Shown in pieces: positions 52,022 to 60,696 of a DNA stretch of 64,000 nucleotides. Source of the DNA: Clostridium akagii DSM 12554. Lineage in GTDB: Bacteria > Bacillota > Clostridia > Clostridiales > Clostridiaceae. The notes beneath the pieces are model-generated. The model was not told the origin of the DNA. It made no database searches and saw only the letters and a list, made by a program, of their open reading frames with translations. The first letter of the stretch is position 1. Every line of letters begins with the position of its first letter. The stretch covers positions 324,074 through 388,073 of the forward strand of contig NZ_KK366008.1 of NCBI RefSeq assembly GCF_000686725.1. Direction: 5' to 3'. The position numbers were made by a program, and so were the translations under genes.

Positions 52022-55000
52022 CACGATACAACCTCCTTAAAATACTGTTTTATATTCTCAGTGTTTCTTCCTAATTTCACTTCTTTATCACCAATATAAA
52101 TTGCTAATTCTCCCTCTAAAGAAATATTTACATCATATTTTAAATTTCTTTTCTTATACTCTAAGGACAAAAATAAATTTATGAAATCCTCTGTTTCTTT
52201 AATTGATTTGATTTTATTATTACTGTTTTTTACTAAAATAGATTTTTTTAAAGAACTTTTTACTTCCTTCATTATCTTGTAAAGGTTAATTTGTTTCCAC
52301 CTTACTCTCCTTAAATTTAAATCTTGAAAAATCAAATCTTTGCTTTTTCTTATAATAGGAACACCATAAAGCTGATTTTCAAGTTTTTTCACTGCTTGGT
52401 TATTGCCATCGAATTTACTCATAATAAATAGTGAGCCGTAATCATATTCAGTTCGTATAAGTCTTCCATAAATTTGCTTCAAATCTATGGATACAATTGG
52501 GAAATTAACCTTTGAATAGGCATTCCAATAGCTGGCACCTTTTTCAATATTTTTTTCTATTAATGACTTATAAAAAGGTTCATTGCTGTTTATATTCGGT
52601 AATTTGTCTAAAACTACTGTTGCCATAGCATCACCTGGAATATCTATTCCTTCAAAAAATCCCTTTGAACCTAGAAGAATGTATCTTACTTCCCTGGATT
52701 TAAGTTTTTCAATATCTTTTTTACCTTCCACAACGGTGATTCCTAGAGTATTAAGTTCTTCTGTAGCTTCGTTTTTAAATGCATTAAGTCTTTTTCTACT
52801 TGTAAAAAGTACAATAATATTACCTTCAACATTAGTTGATAGCTCCACAACAAATTTTTTCATTTGCTGTGAAAAAGTTTGAGCATCATTTGGATCTATA
52901 TTTTCTATAGCATAAATGACACTTTTATCTCTATATTGAAAGATCGGTTTTATAGGCATTACTTCTACTATTTCTTTGTTTTGAGACTTTGCAATATTAA
53001 TGCCTAAGGTGTTTTTTAAATTATTGTAGCTGTTATCAGTACTTAAAGTGGCAGATAAAAATAGACAGCTTTTAGCACCCTTTAGAACTTTTTCATAAAA
53101 TACCCCTGATACATCTAATGGAATACTAGCTATCTTCCACCAGTTAAAATTTTTATCCACTTCAAAGTAAAAGCAATAATCCTCTATGCTTTGGTTCGCT
53201 ATATCTTCTGAAAACCTAATATAATCATTTATAACTTCCACTTTTTCTATTAATATCTTAAGGCTCTTATCTTTTTCAAGGTTAGCTATATTTTTGAGAA
53301 CCGTAATCGCTTTGTCTAAATTTATGTTAAGTCTAGCCATGTCTTCTTTAAGACATCCTAAATATTTTATTATCTTTGCTATGTTAGAATTACTTTTATT
53401 TAAATGTTCTTTAATATTGTATTCCCTGCTTATTTTGCTATCTTTCACATAGTTTTCAAAAGCGCCTCTAATATTTTTAATTTCATCGCTACACTTTTCT
53501 ATATCCGATTCTACATCGCTTAAAGGCAAAATATCCTTTTTGGTTCTTGTTGACAAATAATACAGGTAACCACTCTTTTGTGAGCTATTATATATATCCT
53601 TTAAAAATTTTTCAAATTCGTAGGAAATCAAATTTTCTTCATAGGCTTCATATACTTCTTTAGATAAATTATGAGCTTCATCCACCACAATATTATCAAG
53701 TGGAGCAATGCTTTGATAAGACCACCTTAACAATAGTGAGTGATTTACTACAATAAGTTGTGACTCTTTTAAATCTTCAACCCTTAAAGCATAATAACAT
53801 CTATCTTTATATTTGCATTTTTCTGAATCGCAAAGTTCAGTATCACATATGCATTTTTCTAGTAATTCCTTTAAATTGAACTTTTCTTTTATATCATCAC
53901 TTATATCTTCTATATCTCCAATTCCCTTTTCTGTTATAAGTCTTTTTAAATACACATAACCAATAAGGGTTTTCATGTCCTTTGGAAACTCTATATCCTG
54001 AAATCCATCAATACATAGATAATTATTTTTCCCTTTTATTATTGTATATTTTATATCTCTTTTTAAATCTAATGCTTCTAAAAGATTTGGAATGTCCTTA
54101 TTTACAAGTTGATTTTGTAGTCCCTTAGTATTAGTAGATATAATGATTTTTTCTTGCTTAAGATGTGTATGTATAATTGCTGGAAGTAGATAAGCCATAC
54201 TTTTGCCTAGGCCTGTTGGCGCTTCCATTATTGTTATTTTTTCATTTTGTAGACCTTCTCGTACAAATTTTGATGCATCCCTTTGCTCCGGTCTTAAAGT
54301 ATAGCTTCTGCCACCCCTTTTCCAAATTTTTTTATTTTCAAAAAGTTTTTCATAATCCTTAAGAGCGAAAACCGGATATGGTTTTCTCTCCTTATTTCCC
54401 AGTTTAATAGCTTCATTATTATCTAAAAAATATTTCACATCATCCATGTTCACATTTGAAATATACGTGTACCAATCCCACCCCTCAAGGTCTATGAGAC
54501 TCATAGATAAAGTGTACCCATTTTCACTATAAAACCGACTTAAACAAAAATTGAGTACCTCTATTATCTCTTCAACATAACTAAGTTCTCTATGTTTTCC
54601 ATTTTTAGAATCAGGGATAAATTTTTTTATTAAATATTTAAGATTAAACTCTGGAAGTTCAGGAAAAAGTATAGCAACAAGCTCTAATGAATCTAAAAAC
54701 TTATTATTTACATTAAGAAAACTTTTTTGGTTCTCTAAATCATGACATACCAAAGGAAGGTCTTCAAAGAAAACCTTTAGTTTTTTCATAACCTCTTTAA
54801 ACTCCGAGGCGCTACTGAGTTTTTCTTGAGTAATTCCTTTGCAAAGCCCCAAAATGTTTAGTGGGACTGATCTATTGGGATTAACTAAAGCATCAAATTT
54901 AGTGACTTTTTTTTCTTTTATCTTAATGGCACTTATTTTTATTATTTTATCATTTTTAGGATCATTGCCTGTAGTTTTTATATCTAAAAATACTAAATTG

Positions 55001-55023
55001 TTTAATATGCTATAAGGTTTCAT
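52021..55023 (-). CDS. dinG: DinG-type helicase with degenerate exonuclease domain
   Basis: A 1000-residue protein. Residues 1-165 have the DEDDh exonuclease fold, but FLDIKTTG has Lys for the catalytic Glu, HDLENQKSFL lacks the Asp of the second motif, and KHRELSYVEEI lacks the last Asp, so it should not cut DNA. Residues from about 240 are an XPD/DinG superfamily-2 helicase: EAPTGLGKSMAYLLPA (Walker A), VVDEAHNL (DEAH box), QIYGRLIRTEYDYG (motif VI). A cysteine group ICDTELCDSEKCKYKDRC near residue 395 may bind a [4Fe-4S] cluster as in XPD. It unwinds DNA or R-loops during repair. ATG 55023 follows AAGGAGC. Confidence 0.92.
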   Translation of the reverse strand: MKPYSILNNLVFLDIKTTGNDPKNDKIIKISAIKIKEKKVTKFDALVNPNRSVPLNILGLCKGITQEKLSSASEFKEVMKKLKVFFEDLPLVCHDLENQKSFLNVNNKFLDSLELVAILFPELPEFNLKYLIKKFIPDSKNGKHRELSYVEEIIEVLNFCLSRFYSENGYTLSMSLIDLEGWDWYTYISNVNMDDVKYFLDNNEAIKLGNKERKPYPVFALKDYEKLFENKKIWKRGGRSYTLRPEQRDASKFVREGLQNEKITIMEAPTGLGKSMAYLLPAIIHTHLKQEKIIISTNTKGLQNQLVNKDIPNLLEALDLKRDIKYTIIKGKNNYLCIDGFQDIEFPKDMKTLIGYVYLKRLITEKGIGDIEDISDDIKEKFNLKELLEKCICDTELCDSEKCKYKDRCYYALRVEDLKESQLIVVNHSLLLRWSYQSIAPLDNIVVDEAHNLSKEVYEAYEENLISYEFEKFLKDIYNSSQKSGYLYYLSTRTKKDILPLSDVESDIEKCSDEIKNIRGAFENYVKDSKISREYNIKEHLNKSNSNIAKIIKYLGCLKEDMARLNINLDKAITVLKNIANLEKDKSLKILIEKVEVINDYIRFSEDIANQSIEDYCFYFEVDKNFNWWKIASIPLDVSGVFYEKVLKGAKSCLFLSATLSTDNSYNNLKNTLGINIAKSQNKEIVEVMPIKPIFQYRDKSVIYAIENIDPNDAQTFSQQMKKFVVELSTNVEGNIIVLFTSRKRLNAFKNEATEELNTLGITVVEGKKDIEKLKSREVRYILLGSKGFFEGIDIPGDAMATVVLDKLPNINSNEPFYKSLIEKNIEKGASYWNAYSKVNFPIVSIDLKQIYGRLIRTEYDYGSLFIMSKFDGNNQAVKKLENQLYGVPIIRKSKDLIFQDLNLRRVRWKQINLYKIMKEVKSSLKKSILVKNSNNKIKSIKETEDFINLFLSLEYKKRNLKYDVNISLEGELAIYIGDKEVKLGRNTENIKQYFKEVVS

Positions 55024-55068
55024 AACTGCTCCTTGTCATTTACTGAGATTCTTAGCAATTATATTGTA

Positions 55069-56286
55069 TCACAATTTTACAATCAAATTTTTTACAAGTT
55101 CTTCACACTCATTAATACTTATTATTTTAGGAACTGGATAACCTGGGTTTCCTTCTTTAGTAGCTCTTTGTGCAATTAAATGTATATCCTCTTCCCTTAG
55201 TTCTTTAATGCCTAAAGGAATATTCATATTTTTGTTCATATCCTTTATCTTTGCTATGAATTTTAGAGCTAAATCCTTTTGTGATTCATTTTTATTTCCT
55301 AAATTTATGTAAATAGCAATTTCAGATAACTTTTTATATACTGATTCTCCATAGTACTCCAATACCTTAGGAAGTATTATAGCATTAGCCTGGCCATGAG
55401 CCACCCCATACAAACCACCAATACTATGTGCTATTGCATGTACATATCCAACATAAGCCCTAGTAAAAGCCTCTCCTGCATAATTTGACGCTAGTAACAT
55501 TGAGTTACGCCCTTCTATATTGGTTCCGTCTTTATATACAATTTCTAAATTATCTATAATCATTTTTGTAGCTTTTAATGCTTTATGATTTGTATAATTT
55601 GTTCCATTTTTCCCTACGTAAGCTTCAATAGCATGGGTTAATGCATCCATTCCAGTTGATGCTGTCAGTTGTTTTGGAACCCCAACAGTTAATTCTGGGT
55701 CTAATATCGCAAAATCTGGTATAAGTTTAAGATCTGCAATTGCATATTTCTCATGTGTAGTGGAATCCGTTACTACAGCTGCTACAGTAGCTTCCGATCC
55801 ACTCCCAGCAGTAGTTGGCACTGCGAAAAAAGGTGGGATAGACTTTTTTACTTTTAAAAACCCCCTTAAATCTTTAATTTGTAAATTACTATTAGTAGCT
55901 CTTGCTGCTACTACCTTTGCACAATCTATTGGAGAACCTCCTCCAATTGCGGCTATAGCATTACAATTTGTATTTTGATAAACTTTTAGGCACTCCTCAA
56001 TATTTTCTATAGTAGGATTAGGTTTTACACTATCATAAATCTCATAGCCTATATTATTTTCTTTTAGCTTTCCTAAAACATTGTCTAATAATCCTGATTT
56101 CATTATGGTTTTGCTTACTATAATTAGAGCTTTATCAATATGCTCCTTCTTCATTATATCTGGTAATTTATTTACACTACCTGCCCCAGTGATTAATTTT
56201 GGTTCTTTAAAGTGTACTAGTTTAGCTCCAGTTCTAACTACTGACTGAACTGTTCTGTAATATATTTTTTTTAATGTCCAAATCAT
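55069..56286 (-). CDS. Iron-containing alcohol dehydrogenase
   Basis: A 405-residue group III alcohol dehydrogenase. It has AIGGGSPIDCAKVVAA (NAD binding), PTTAGSGSEAT, and the metal site in STGMDALTHAIEAYVG and HAIAHSIGGLYGVAHGQANAIILP. The first 25 residues (IWTLKKIYYRTVQSVV) are an extension also seen in clostridial homologues. Substrate may be butanol, lactaldehyde or another short alcohol. ATG 56286 follows GGAGGGG. Its start overlaps the stop of a truncated duplicate gene. Confidence 0.94.
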   Translation of the reverse strand: MIWTLKKIYYRTVQSVVRTGAKLVHFKEPKLITGAGSVNKLPDIMKKEHIDKALIIVSKTIMKSGLLDNVLGKLKENNIGYEIYDSVKPNPTIENIEECLKVYQNTNCNAIAAIGGGSPIDCAKVVAARATNSNLQIKDLRGFLKVKKSIPPFFAVPTTAGSGSEATVAAVVTDSTTHEKYAIADLKLIPDFAILDPELTVGVPKQLTASTGMDALTHAIEAYVGKNGTNYTNHKALKATKMIIDNLEIVYKDGTNIEGRNSMLLASNYAGEAFTRAYVGYVHAIAHSIGGLYGVAHGQANAIILPKVLEYYGESVYKKLSEIAIYINLGNKNESQKDLALKFIAKIKDMNKNMNIPLGIKELREEDIHLIAQRATKEGNPGYPVPKIISINECEELVKNLIVKL

Positions 56287-56501
56287 ATTTTACCCCTCCA
56301 TATTACCCCATAACTCATTTCATCACTGGAATAATTACTGTATTTTGAAACTGGAGAAATACCCTGTTGAAATACATGTTCACTATCAAAAACAATAGGT
56401 AAATTTCCACTTATAACATCATTCCAATTATCACCGATATTTCTTATTCCTTCTTTAGAATTATTCGTTGTTATTGTAATTTTATTTAATTTATATGCCA
56501 T
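56283..56501 (-). pseudogene. Truncated duplicate of the GyrI-like gene
   Basis: A 72-codon frame whose first 61 codons match the start of the gene at 58188-58652; the 182 bp 56320-56501 and 58471-58652 align without gaps with about 14 differences by eye. After Y-S-S-D-E the similarity ends abruptly and the frame runs 11 codons into the alcohol dehydrogenase ribosome-binding site, ending in an ATGA overlap with that gene. It keeps a GGGAG site so may still be translated, coupling to the dehydrogenase, but the domain is incomplete. Confidence 0.85.
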
Positions 56502-56649
56502 AATTTTGCTCCCACCATTATCTAAATACTTCTCACTTCAAATTAGTGTTTATAAATTTACTGTTGTTACACAAGAATTGAAAAATGCGAAACAACTGAG
56601 TCTAAAATTATGTTAATTCAAATCTACAAATTGGAATTTATCAACATAT

Positions 56650-57099
56650 TTATATACTTAAATGATATCTGAATGCATCTTCAGTAGGATTATCATAATA
56701 CCCTTTAAAAGTTTCTACATTTCTGAAATCAAAATCACTAAATACTTTTTGCATTGGATAGTTTGTAACTCTTGTCTCTCCTCTAAACTCTTTCATTCCT
56801 TCTTTTTTCATCTCATTTAGCATTGTTTCAAATAATTTATGAGCTAATTTTTGTCCTCTAAAACAACTTTTAATTCCTATATTAGTAATTTTAACGTAAT
56901 TTTTTTCTTTTCCCCAATTGAATATCATCAAGTATGCAATTAATTCATTATTTTGTTTCACTAAATAAATAATATTATGTTCTAAATCCCCCAAAATTTC
57001 TTGCCATAATTCATTTCCCCAGTAATCTACTTCAAAACATTCTTTATCTAACTCTAATAATTCATTTTTATCTTTTAAATTAAACTTTACTATCTCCAT
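56650..57099 (-). CDS. GNAT acetyltransferase, RimI-like
   Basis: A 149-residue N-acetyltransferase with the GNAT order: YLMIFNWGKEKNYVKITNIGIK (motif D/A start), RGQKLAHKLFETMLNEMKK (the acetyl-CoA loop, R-G-Q-K-L-A as variant of Q-x-x-G-x-G/A), EFRGETRVTNYPMQKVFSDFDFRNV. Resembles RimI-like enzymes that acetylate protein N-termini; the acceptor is unknown. ATG 57099 is preceded by GGGGGAACAATTT, so the frame from 57135 is shortened. Confidence 0.85.
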   Translation of the reverse strand: MEIVKFNLKDKNELLELDKECFEVDYWGNELWQEILGDLEHNIIYLVKQNNELIAYLMIFNWGKEKNYVKITNIGIKSCFRGQKLAHKLFETMLNEMKKEGMKEFRGETRVTNYPMQKVFSDFDFRNVETFKGYYDNPTEDAFRYHLSI

Positions 57100-57180
57100 A
57101 AATTGTTCCCCCTTCAAATTACTATTTGTCTGCATCTTTTGTAAATAATCTTTACTTCGTCTTTACTTACTCTTCCGAAG

Positions 57181-57225
57181 TAACTTTAAATACTACTGCA
57201 TCTTAGCTACATTTATATCGCATAA
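57181..57225. repeat. 45-bp dispersed repeat, copy 1
   Basis: Matches 60606-60650 at about 40 of 45 positions, same orientation, no gaps. It lies upstream of the GNAT gene. Both copies keep an open plus-strand frame (KYYCILA) and a TAA in the opposite frame. Confidence 0.75.
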
Positions 57226-57333
57226 TAAAATCATAGCATAAATGTATAATAATAGGAAGAAAGGATATGTTTATTTTCTACATACACAATTTAATTGTAA
57301 ATAAAAACTCCAAGATATCATTCTCAGAGTTTT

Positions 57334-57610
57334 TTACTTAATACTTTCAAAATAGTCTTTTTCAAATTGATCCAAATAATACTTTTTATCACCATAATTT
57401 CTTATTACATATTCTATAAAGTCACAAACTTTAATATAGTCCGACTCATATAAATTTCTGCCTTCCTTTATAGTTTAAATTGAAGAGTTATAGGTGCTTT
57501 ATTTATATTTATAGTATCAATATTATCTATTTTAATTGTATCAGTGATACCACATGCAATTTTTATTTCTTCAAAATCGTTTATATCCTTGTCATACAGT
57601 ATGGAAAAGT
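57334..57610 (-). pseudogene. Frameshifted remnant of an unrecognised gene
   Basis: Read on the minus strand, one frame gives ILYDKDINDFEEIKIACG through ITLQFKL and stops at about 57468; another then gives KEGRNLYESDYIKVCDFIEYVIRNYGDKKYYL to SIK with a stop at 57334. The two read like consecutive parts of one acidic protein broken by a frameshift. Its start is missing: the upstream end abuts the GNAT gene. A hairpin with G-U pairs (57303-57336) after the stop looks like its terminator. Family not recognised. Confidence 0.55.
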
Positions 57611-58125
57611 CTATTAGAACGAATATCTTTCCAGCCATATCCAGCCAATTTAACTTCTTGATTTCCATATGTATGTTGTCTCTCCCCTACTTTAATCCCA
57701 CCTATTTTTTCATAAAACCTGCAATATGGATTATCCTTTAGTGCCCAAATCATTAATGAATTGCACCCTAAATCTACTAGTTCTTTAACTGCTGTTTTTA
57801 TGATTTTACTCCCACATCCACAATTTTGATACGCTTTTAGGATATATATAGCATGTAAATCCCCATCGTATTCATACTTTTTTTCATTATTAATCCCATA
57901 AAAAGCGAATCCAACTATATCTCTTAATTCATTTTCAATAACAAGTGTTCTTTCGGCTTTTCTATTCTCCTGAATAATATCTTTCCACTTTTTAGTCTTT
58001 TCGCCCAATGATATGGAATTCAAATATTCCTCACAAATCAATCCCTTATATGTCTCTTGCCATGCCTTAATATGGACTTTCGCAATGCCAATAGCATCTT
58101 CAATTACTGCCTTTCTAATATTCAT
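57592..58125 (-). CDS. GNAT acetyltransferase
   Basis: A 177-residue GNAT enzyme: MNIRKAVIEDAIGIAKVHIKAWQETYKGL start, LHAIYILKAYQNCGCGSKIIKTAV for acetyl-CoA binding, SLMIWALKDNPYCRFYEKIGGIKVGER and the near-terminal VKLAGYGWKDI. Homologues usually end near that G-Y-G-W motif; here nine extra codons (to HTV) follow, reaching into the decayed gene, so the original stop was probably lost by a deletion at the junction. The core is complete and should be active. ATG 58125 follows GGAG. Confidence 0.9.
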   Translation of the reverse strand: MNIRKAVIEDAIGIAKVHIKAWQETYKGLICEEYLNSISLGEKTKKWKDIIQENRKAERTLVIENELRDIVGFAFYGINNEKKYEYDGDLHAIYILKAYQNCGCGSKIIKTAVKELVDLGCNSLMIWALKDNPYCRFYEKIGGIKVGERQHTYGNQEVKLAGYGWKDIRSNRLFHTV

Positions 58126-58187
58126 AACTTCAACTCCACATAACTATAATAATTGATTATAGTTTCAATATAATCCTCTAACATTCA

Positions 58188-58652
58188 TTACACCATCTGA
58201 ATTGCAATATATAAATAACAATGTACTTTCCCATCTTTCGTATATTCACCTGGGACAGTGCTCTCAAAATCTGCTGTGAATGTTCTATGTATATGTCCCG
58301 TTTTTTGCTCAGACCATACCTTTTCCCACGCCTTTCTAGTACAAGCACTTATTTCTCCATTTTCATCTTTTTCATCATATTTTTTATAAAAACCTTTGCT
58401 TACTTCTGCATCCATCATTTTAAAAAAATCCGCTGTCACAGCCATTATAGTTAAGTCATAGTCTCCATTTTCATCACTAGAATAATTACTGTATTTTGAA
58501 ACTGGAGAAATACCCTGCTGAAATACATGTTCACTATCAAAACGAATAGGTAGTTTTCCACTTATAATATCATTCCAAATATCACCAATATTTTTCATTC
58601 CTTCTTTGGAATTGTTCGTTGTTATTGTAATTTCATTTAATTTATATGCCAT
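58188..58652 (-). CDS. GyrI-like / effector-binding domain protein
   Basis: A 154-residue stand-alone small-molecule-binding (GyrI-like, AraC-effector) domain: GDIWNDIISGKLPIRFD, VSKYSNYSSDENGDYDLTIMAVT, KGFYKKYDEKDENGE, KAWEKVWSEQ, FTADFESTVPG and LYIAIQMV at the end. Such proteins bind cationic amphipathic compounds and can protect against drugs, or act with MerR/AraC regulators. ATG 58652 follows AGGAGG. Its 5' part is duplicated at 56320-56501. Confidence 0.75.
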   Translation of the reverse strand: MAYKLNEITITTNNSKEGMKNIGDIWNDIISGKLPIRFDSEHVFQQGISPVSKYSNYSSDENGDYDLTIMAVTADFFKMMDAEVSKGFYKKYDEKDENGEISACTRKAWEKVWSEQKTGHIHRTFTADFESTVPGEYTKDGKVHCYLYIAIQMV

Positions 58653-58929
58653 AACGTTACTCCTCCTAAATTTCTATCTGTTCATTATAGTAATATATTA
58701 AATACGACCCCTGCATATCGCCTTATTCTATACCCTTATTTACAATTAAATATAAATATAGTAACATATTAGTATAAAAGGATAGTAGCAACATACTTAT
58801 CATCAATATACAAGTTTATAATTGAATTAAGGATACTATACCTTGCAAAAAAAGTAAATACAATCATTAAATATCTAAGTTCTTATGTGTTTAGTTGAAA
58901 ATAATTCATAAATTTTATAGGAGATTAAA

Positions 58930-60534
58930 ATGAAAAAGTACTTTAGAAAAATACAAAAAGAATTAATAATGTTCATAATATTAACTTTTCTTTCATATGT
59001 CGTAAATTCGTTAAACCCATACTTTTTAAAAATTCTTTTTGAAGGACAATATAAGGAAGCAATAATTGGGTATACTGCATGTCTTATTTTATTCATCGTT
59101 TTATGTTATTTTTGCAATATAACCCAAACCAAATATAAACTAAAGTTTGACCAGATTTTAAAAGAAGATTATTTTAATAAAGTTGTTAGCTTGAATTATG
59201 AAGAATTCTCAAAGAAAAAAGTTGGAGAGTATATATCGTTTCAAGTTAATGATATCACTGAAATAGGCAATGATTATCTAGGACCTTTAATGGCAATTAT
59301 TACTCAAAGCATTAGACTAATTACATATTTTGTAGTTATAATTATAACCTTAGATATTAAGGTCAGTTTAATATTGCTTGGTGTATCGCTTCTTGGAGTA
59401 TTACTTCCTAAATCTCTAGGTACTGAAACTGCTAAAAGAAGGAACAATTACTTAAATTATCAAAAGAAATATTATTCCAAGATTGAAGAATTTTTTAATG
59501 GATTTAAAGTTATTAACTTTAGAACTAGAAGCAACATTGAAGGAGATCACAGGAAAAATTTAAAGAAAGTTTTAGATGAAAGATATAAGTACGGAAAAGC
59601 CAATAGTTTTATGTGGGTACTAAACGGGCTAGGGTCTGAAAGTCTAAATTATATTATATTTCTATATTTAGGGTATTTAACCTTTAAAGGAAGTGTTACA
59701 ACCGGCTTTGCAGTAGCCACTTTTCAATATGCCCAAAGTTTTATGGAACCAGTGCAAGAAATACTGTATGACATGAGTATGATTAATTCTTCAAAAGGTT
59801 TGGTTAAATCGTTTCTAGATTTTATTAGAGCTGATAATGAGGCGCATAAAAGTATTCATATTAAGGACTTTACCGAAGTTAATATTAACAATCTAAATAA
59901 AAATTTCTCTGAGTTTAGCTTGAAAAATATAAACTTAAATTTAGAGAAGAATAAAAAATATGCATTAGTCGGGTTAAATGGTTCGGGGAAAAGTACATTG
60001 TTTAACATTTTATCTTCACATATTAATGACTACTCTGGAGAATTCAAAATTGATGGCAGGGATATTAGTGAAATTGAGCCAAGCTATTTATTTGGTGTTA
60101 TGAATCAAGATGAATATATGTTTTCTCAAAACTATGATGACAATGTTACTATTTTTAATAGTTATAAAAATATAAATAATAATGTATTTACTAATGATGC
60201 AGAAAAGCTAAAGGGATCTAATAACTGTAGACTATTAAGTGGAGGTGAAAAGAAGTTAATAGGATTAGTGAGATTATTTAATGAAAATACTCCTATTGTA
60301 TTACTAGATGAACCTTTTTCGGCAATTGATGAAAGCAAAAAACAAGATTTATTTGATAAAACTTTGTCTTTGAATAAAACAGTTGTGATGATAACTCATG
60401 ATATAGGTGAAAATTTAGACAGATTTGATAGCATTTTATTTATGGAAAATGGAAGTTTAATATATAATTTGCCCTATGAAAAACTAAAGGATAAAAAAGA
60501 GTTTAGATCATTGAAAAATGCAGTAAGTATTTAA
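58930..60534 (+). CDS. ABC exporter, fused permease and ATPase
   Basis: A 534-residue half-transporter. Residues about 1-290 have six membrane helices of the type IV exporter fold, with the conserved GEYISFQVNDITEIGNDYLGPL coupling region. Residues about 330-534 are the ATPase: ALVGLNGSGKSTLFN, a shortened region before LLSGGEKKLIGLVRLF, VLLDEPFSAIDES and MITHDI. The exporter is shorter than the usual 570-600 residues because the helical subdomain is reduced. Substrate may be a peptide or drug. ATG 58930 follows GGAG. It is alone on the plus strand in a decayed region, followed by a small open frame. Confidence 0.9.
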   Translation: MKKYFRKIQKELIMFIILTFLSYVVNSLNPYFLKILFEGQYKEAIIGYTACLILFIVLCYFCNITQTKYKLKFDQILKEDYFNKVVSLNYEEFSKKKVGEYISFQVNDITEIGNDYLGPLMAIITQSIRLITYFVVIIITLDIKVSLILLGVSLLGVLLPKSLGTETAKRRNNYLNYQKKYYSKIEEFFNGFKVINFRTRSNIEGDHRKNLKKVLDERYKYGKANSFMWVLNGLGSESLNYIIFLYLGYLTFKGSVTTGFAVATFQYAQSFMEPVQEILYDMSMINSSKGLVKSFLDFIRADNEAHKSIHIKDFTEVNINNLNKNFSEFSLKNINLNLEKNKKYALVGLNGSGKSTLFNILSSHINDYSGEFKIDGRDISEIEPSYLFGVMNQDEYMFSQNYDDNVTIFNSYKNINNNVFTNDAEKLKGSNNCRLLSGGEKKLIGLVRLFNENTPIVLLDEPFSAIDESKKQDLFDKTLSLNKTVVMITHDIGENLDRFDSILFMENGSLIYNLPYEKLKDKKEFRSLKNAVSI

Positions 60535-60546
60535 AGAGGGGGTTTC

Positions 60547-60696
60547 ATGAAAGGATTCAGTATCCAATATATTATGAATGATGACCAAGACCAATTTCCC
60601 CCAATTAACTTCAAATACTACTGCATCTTAGCTGAATTTATATTTCATAACTACCCAACTATTATTCAGACTTCTTTTTTCTTCCAATTAGAATAG
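60547..60696 (+). CDS. Possible 49-residue protein after the exporter
   Basis: ATG 60547 follows GAGGGGG by 4 nt and opens a 49-codon frame (MKGFSIQYIMNDDQDQFPP start, SFFFQLE end) 12 bp after the exporter stop. It includes repeat copy 2 (60606-60650) and overlaps the convergent MORN-like gene by 31 bp. A good ribosome-binding site and tight spacing argue for translation; the repeat and overlap argue against a conserved protein. It has only one Cys and no leader-core look. Uncertain. Confidence 0.35.
   Translation: MKGFSIQYIMNDDQDQFPPINFKYYCILAEFIFHNYPTIIQTSFFFQLE
60606..60650. repeat. 45-bp dispersed repeat, copy 2
   Basis: Second copy of the element at 57181-57225, about 40 of 45 bases alike, same orientation, 3.4 kb apart. 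Confidence 0.75.

Noticed and set aside
58875-59096. Antisense frame at the start of the ABC exporter
   Set aside because: Shadow of the exporter's first membrane segments; no start signal.
60547-60696. RiPP precursor peptide for the adjacent exporter
   Set aside because: No modifying enzyme nearby, no double-glycine leader and only one cysteine; kept only as a possible small protein.
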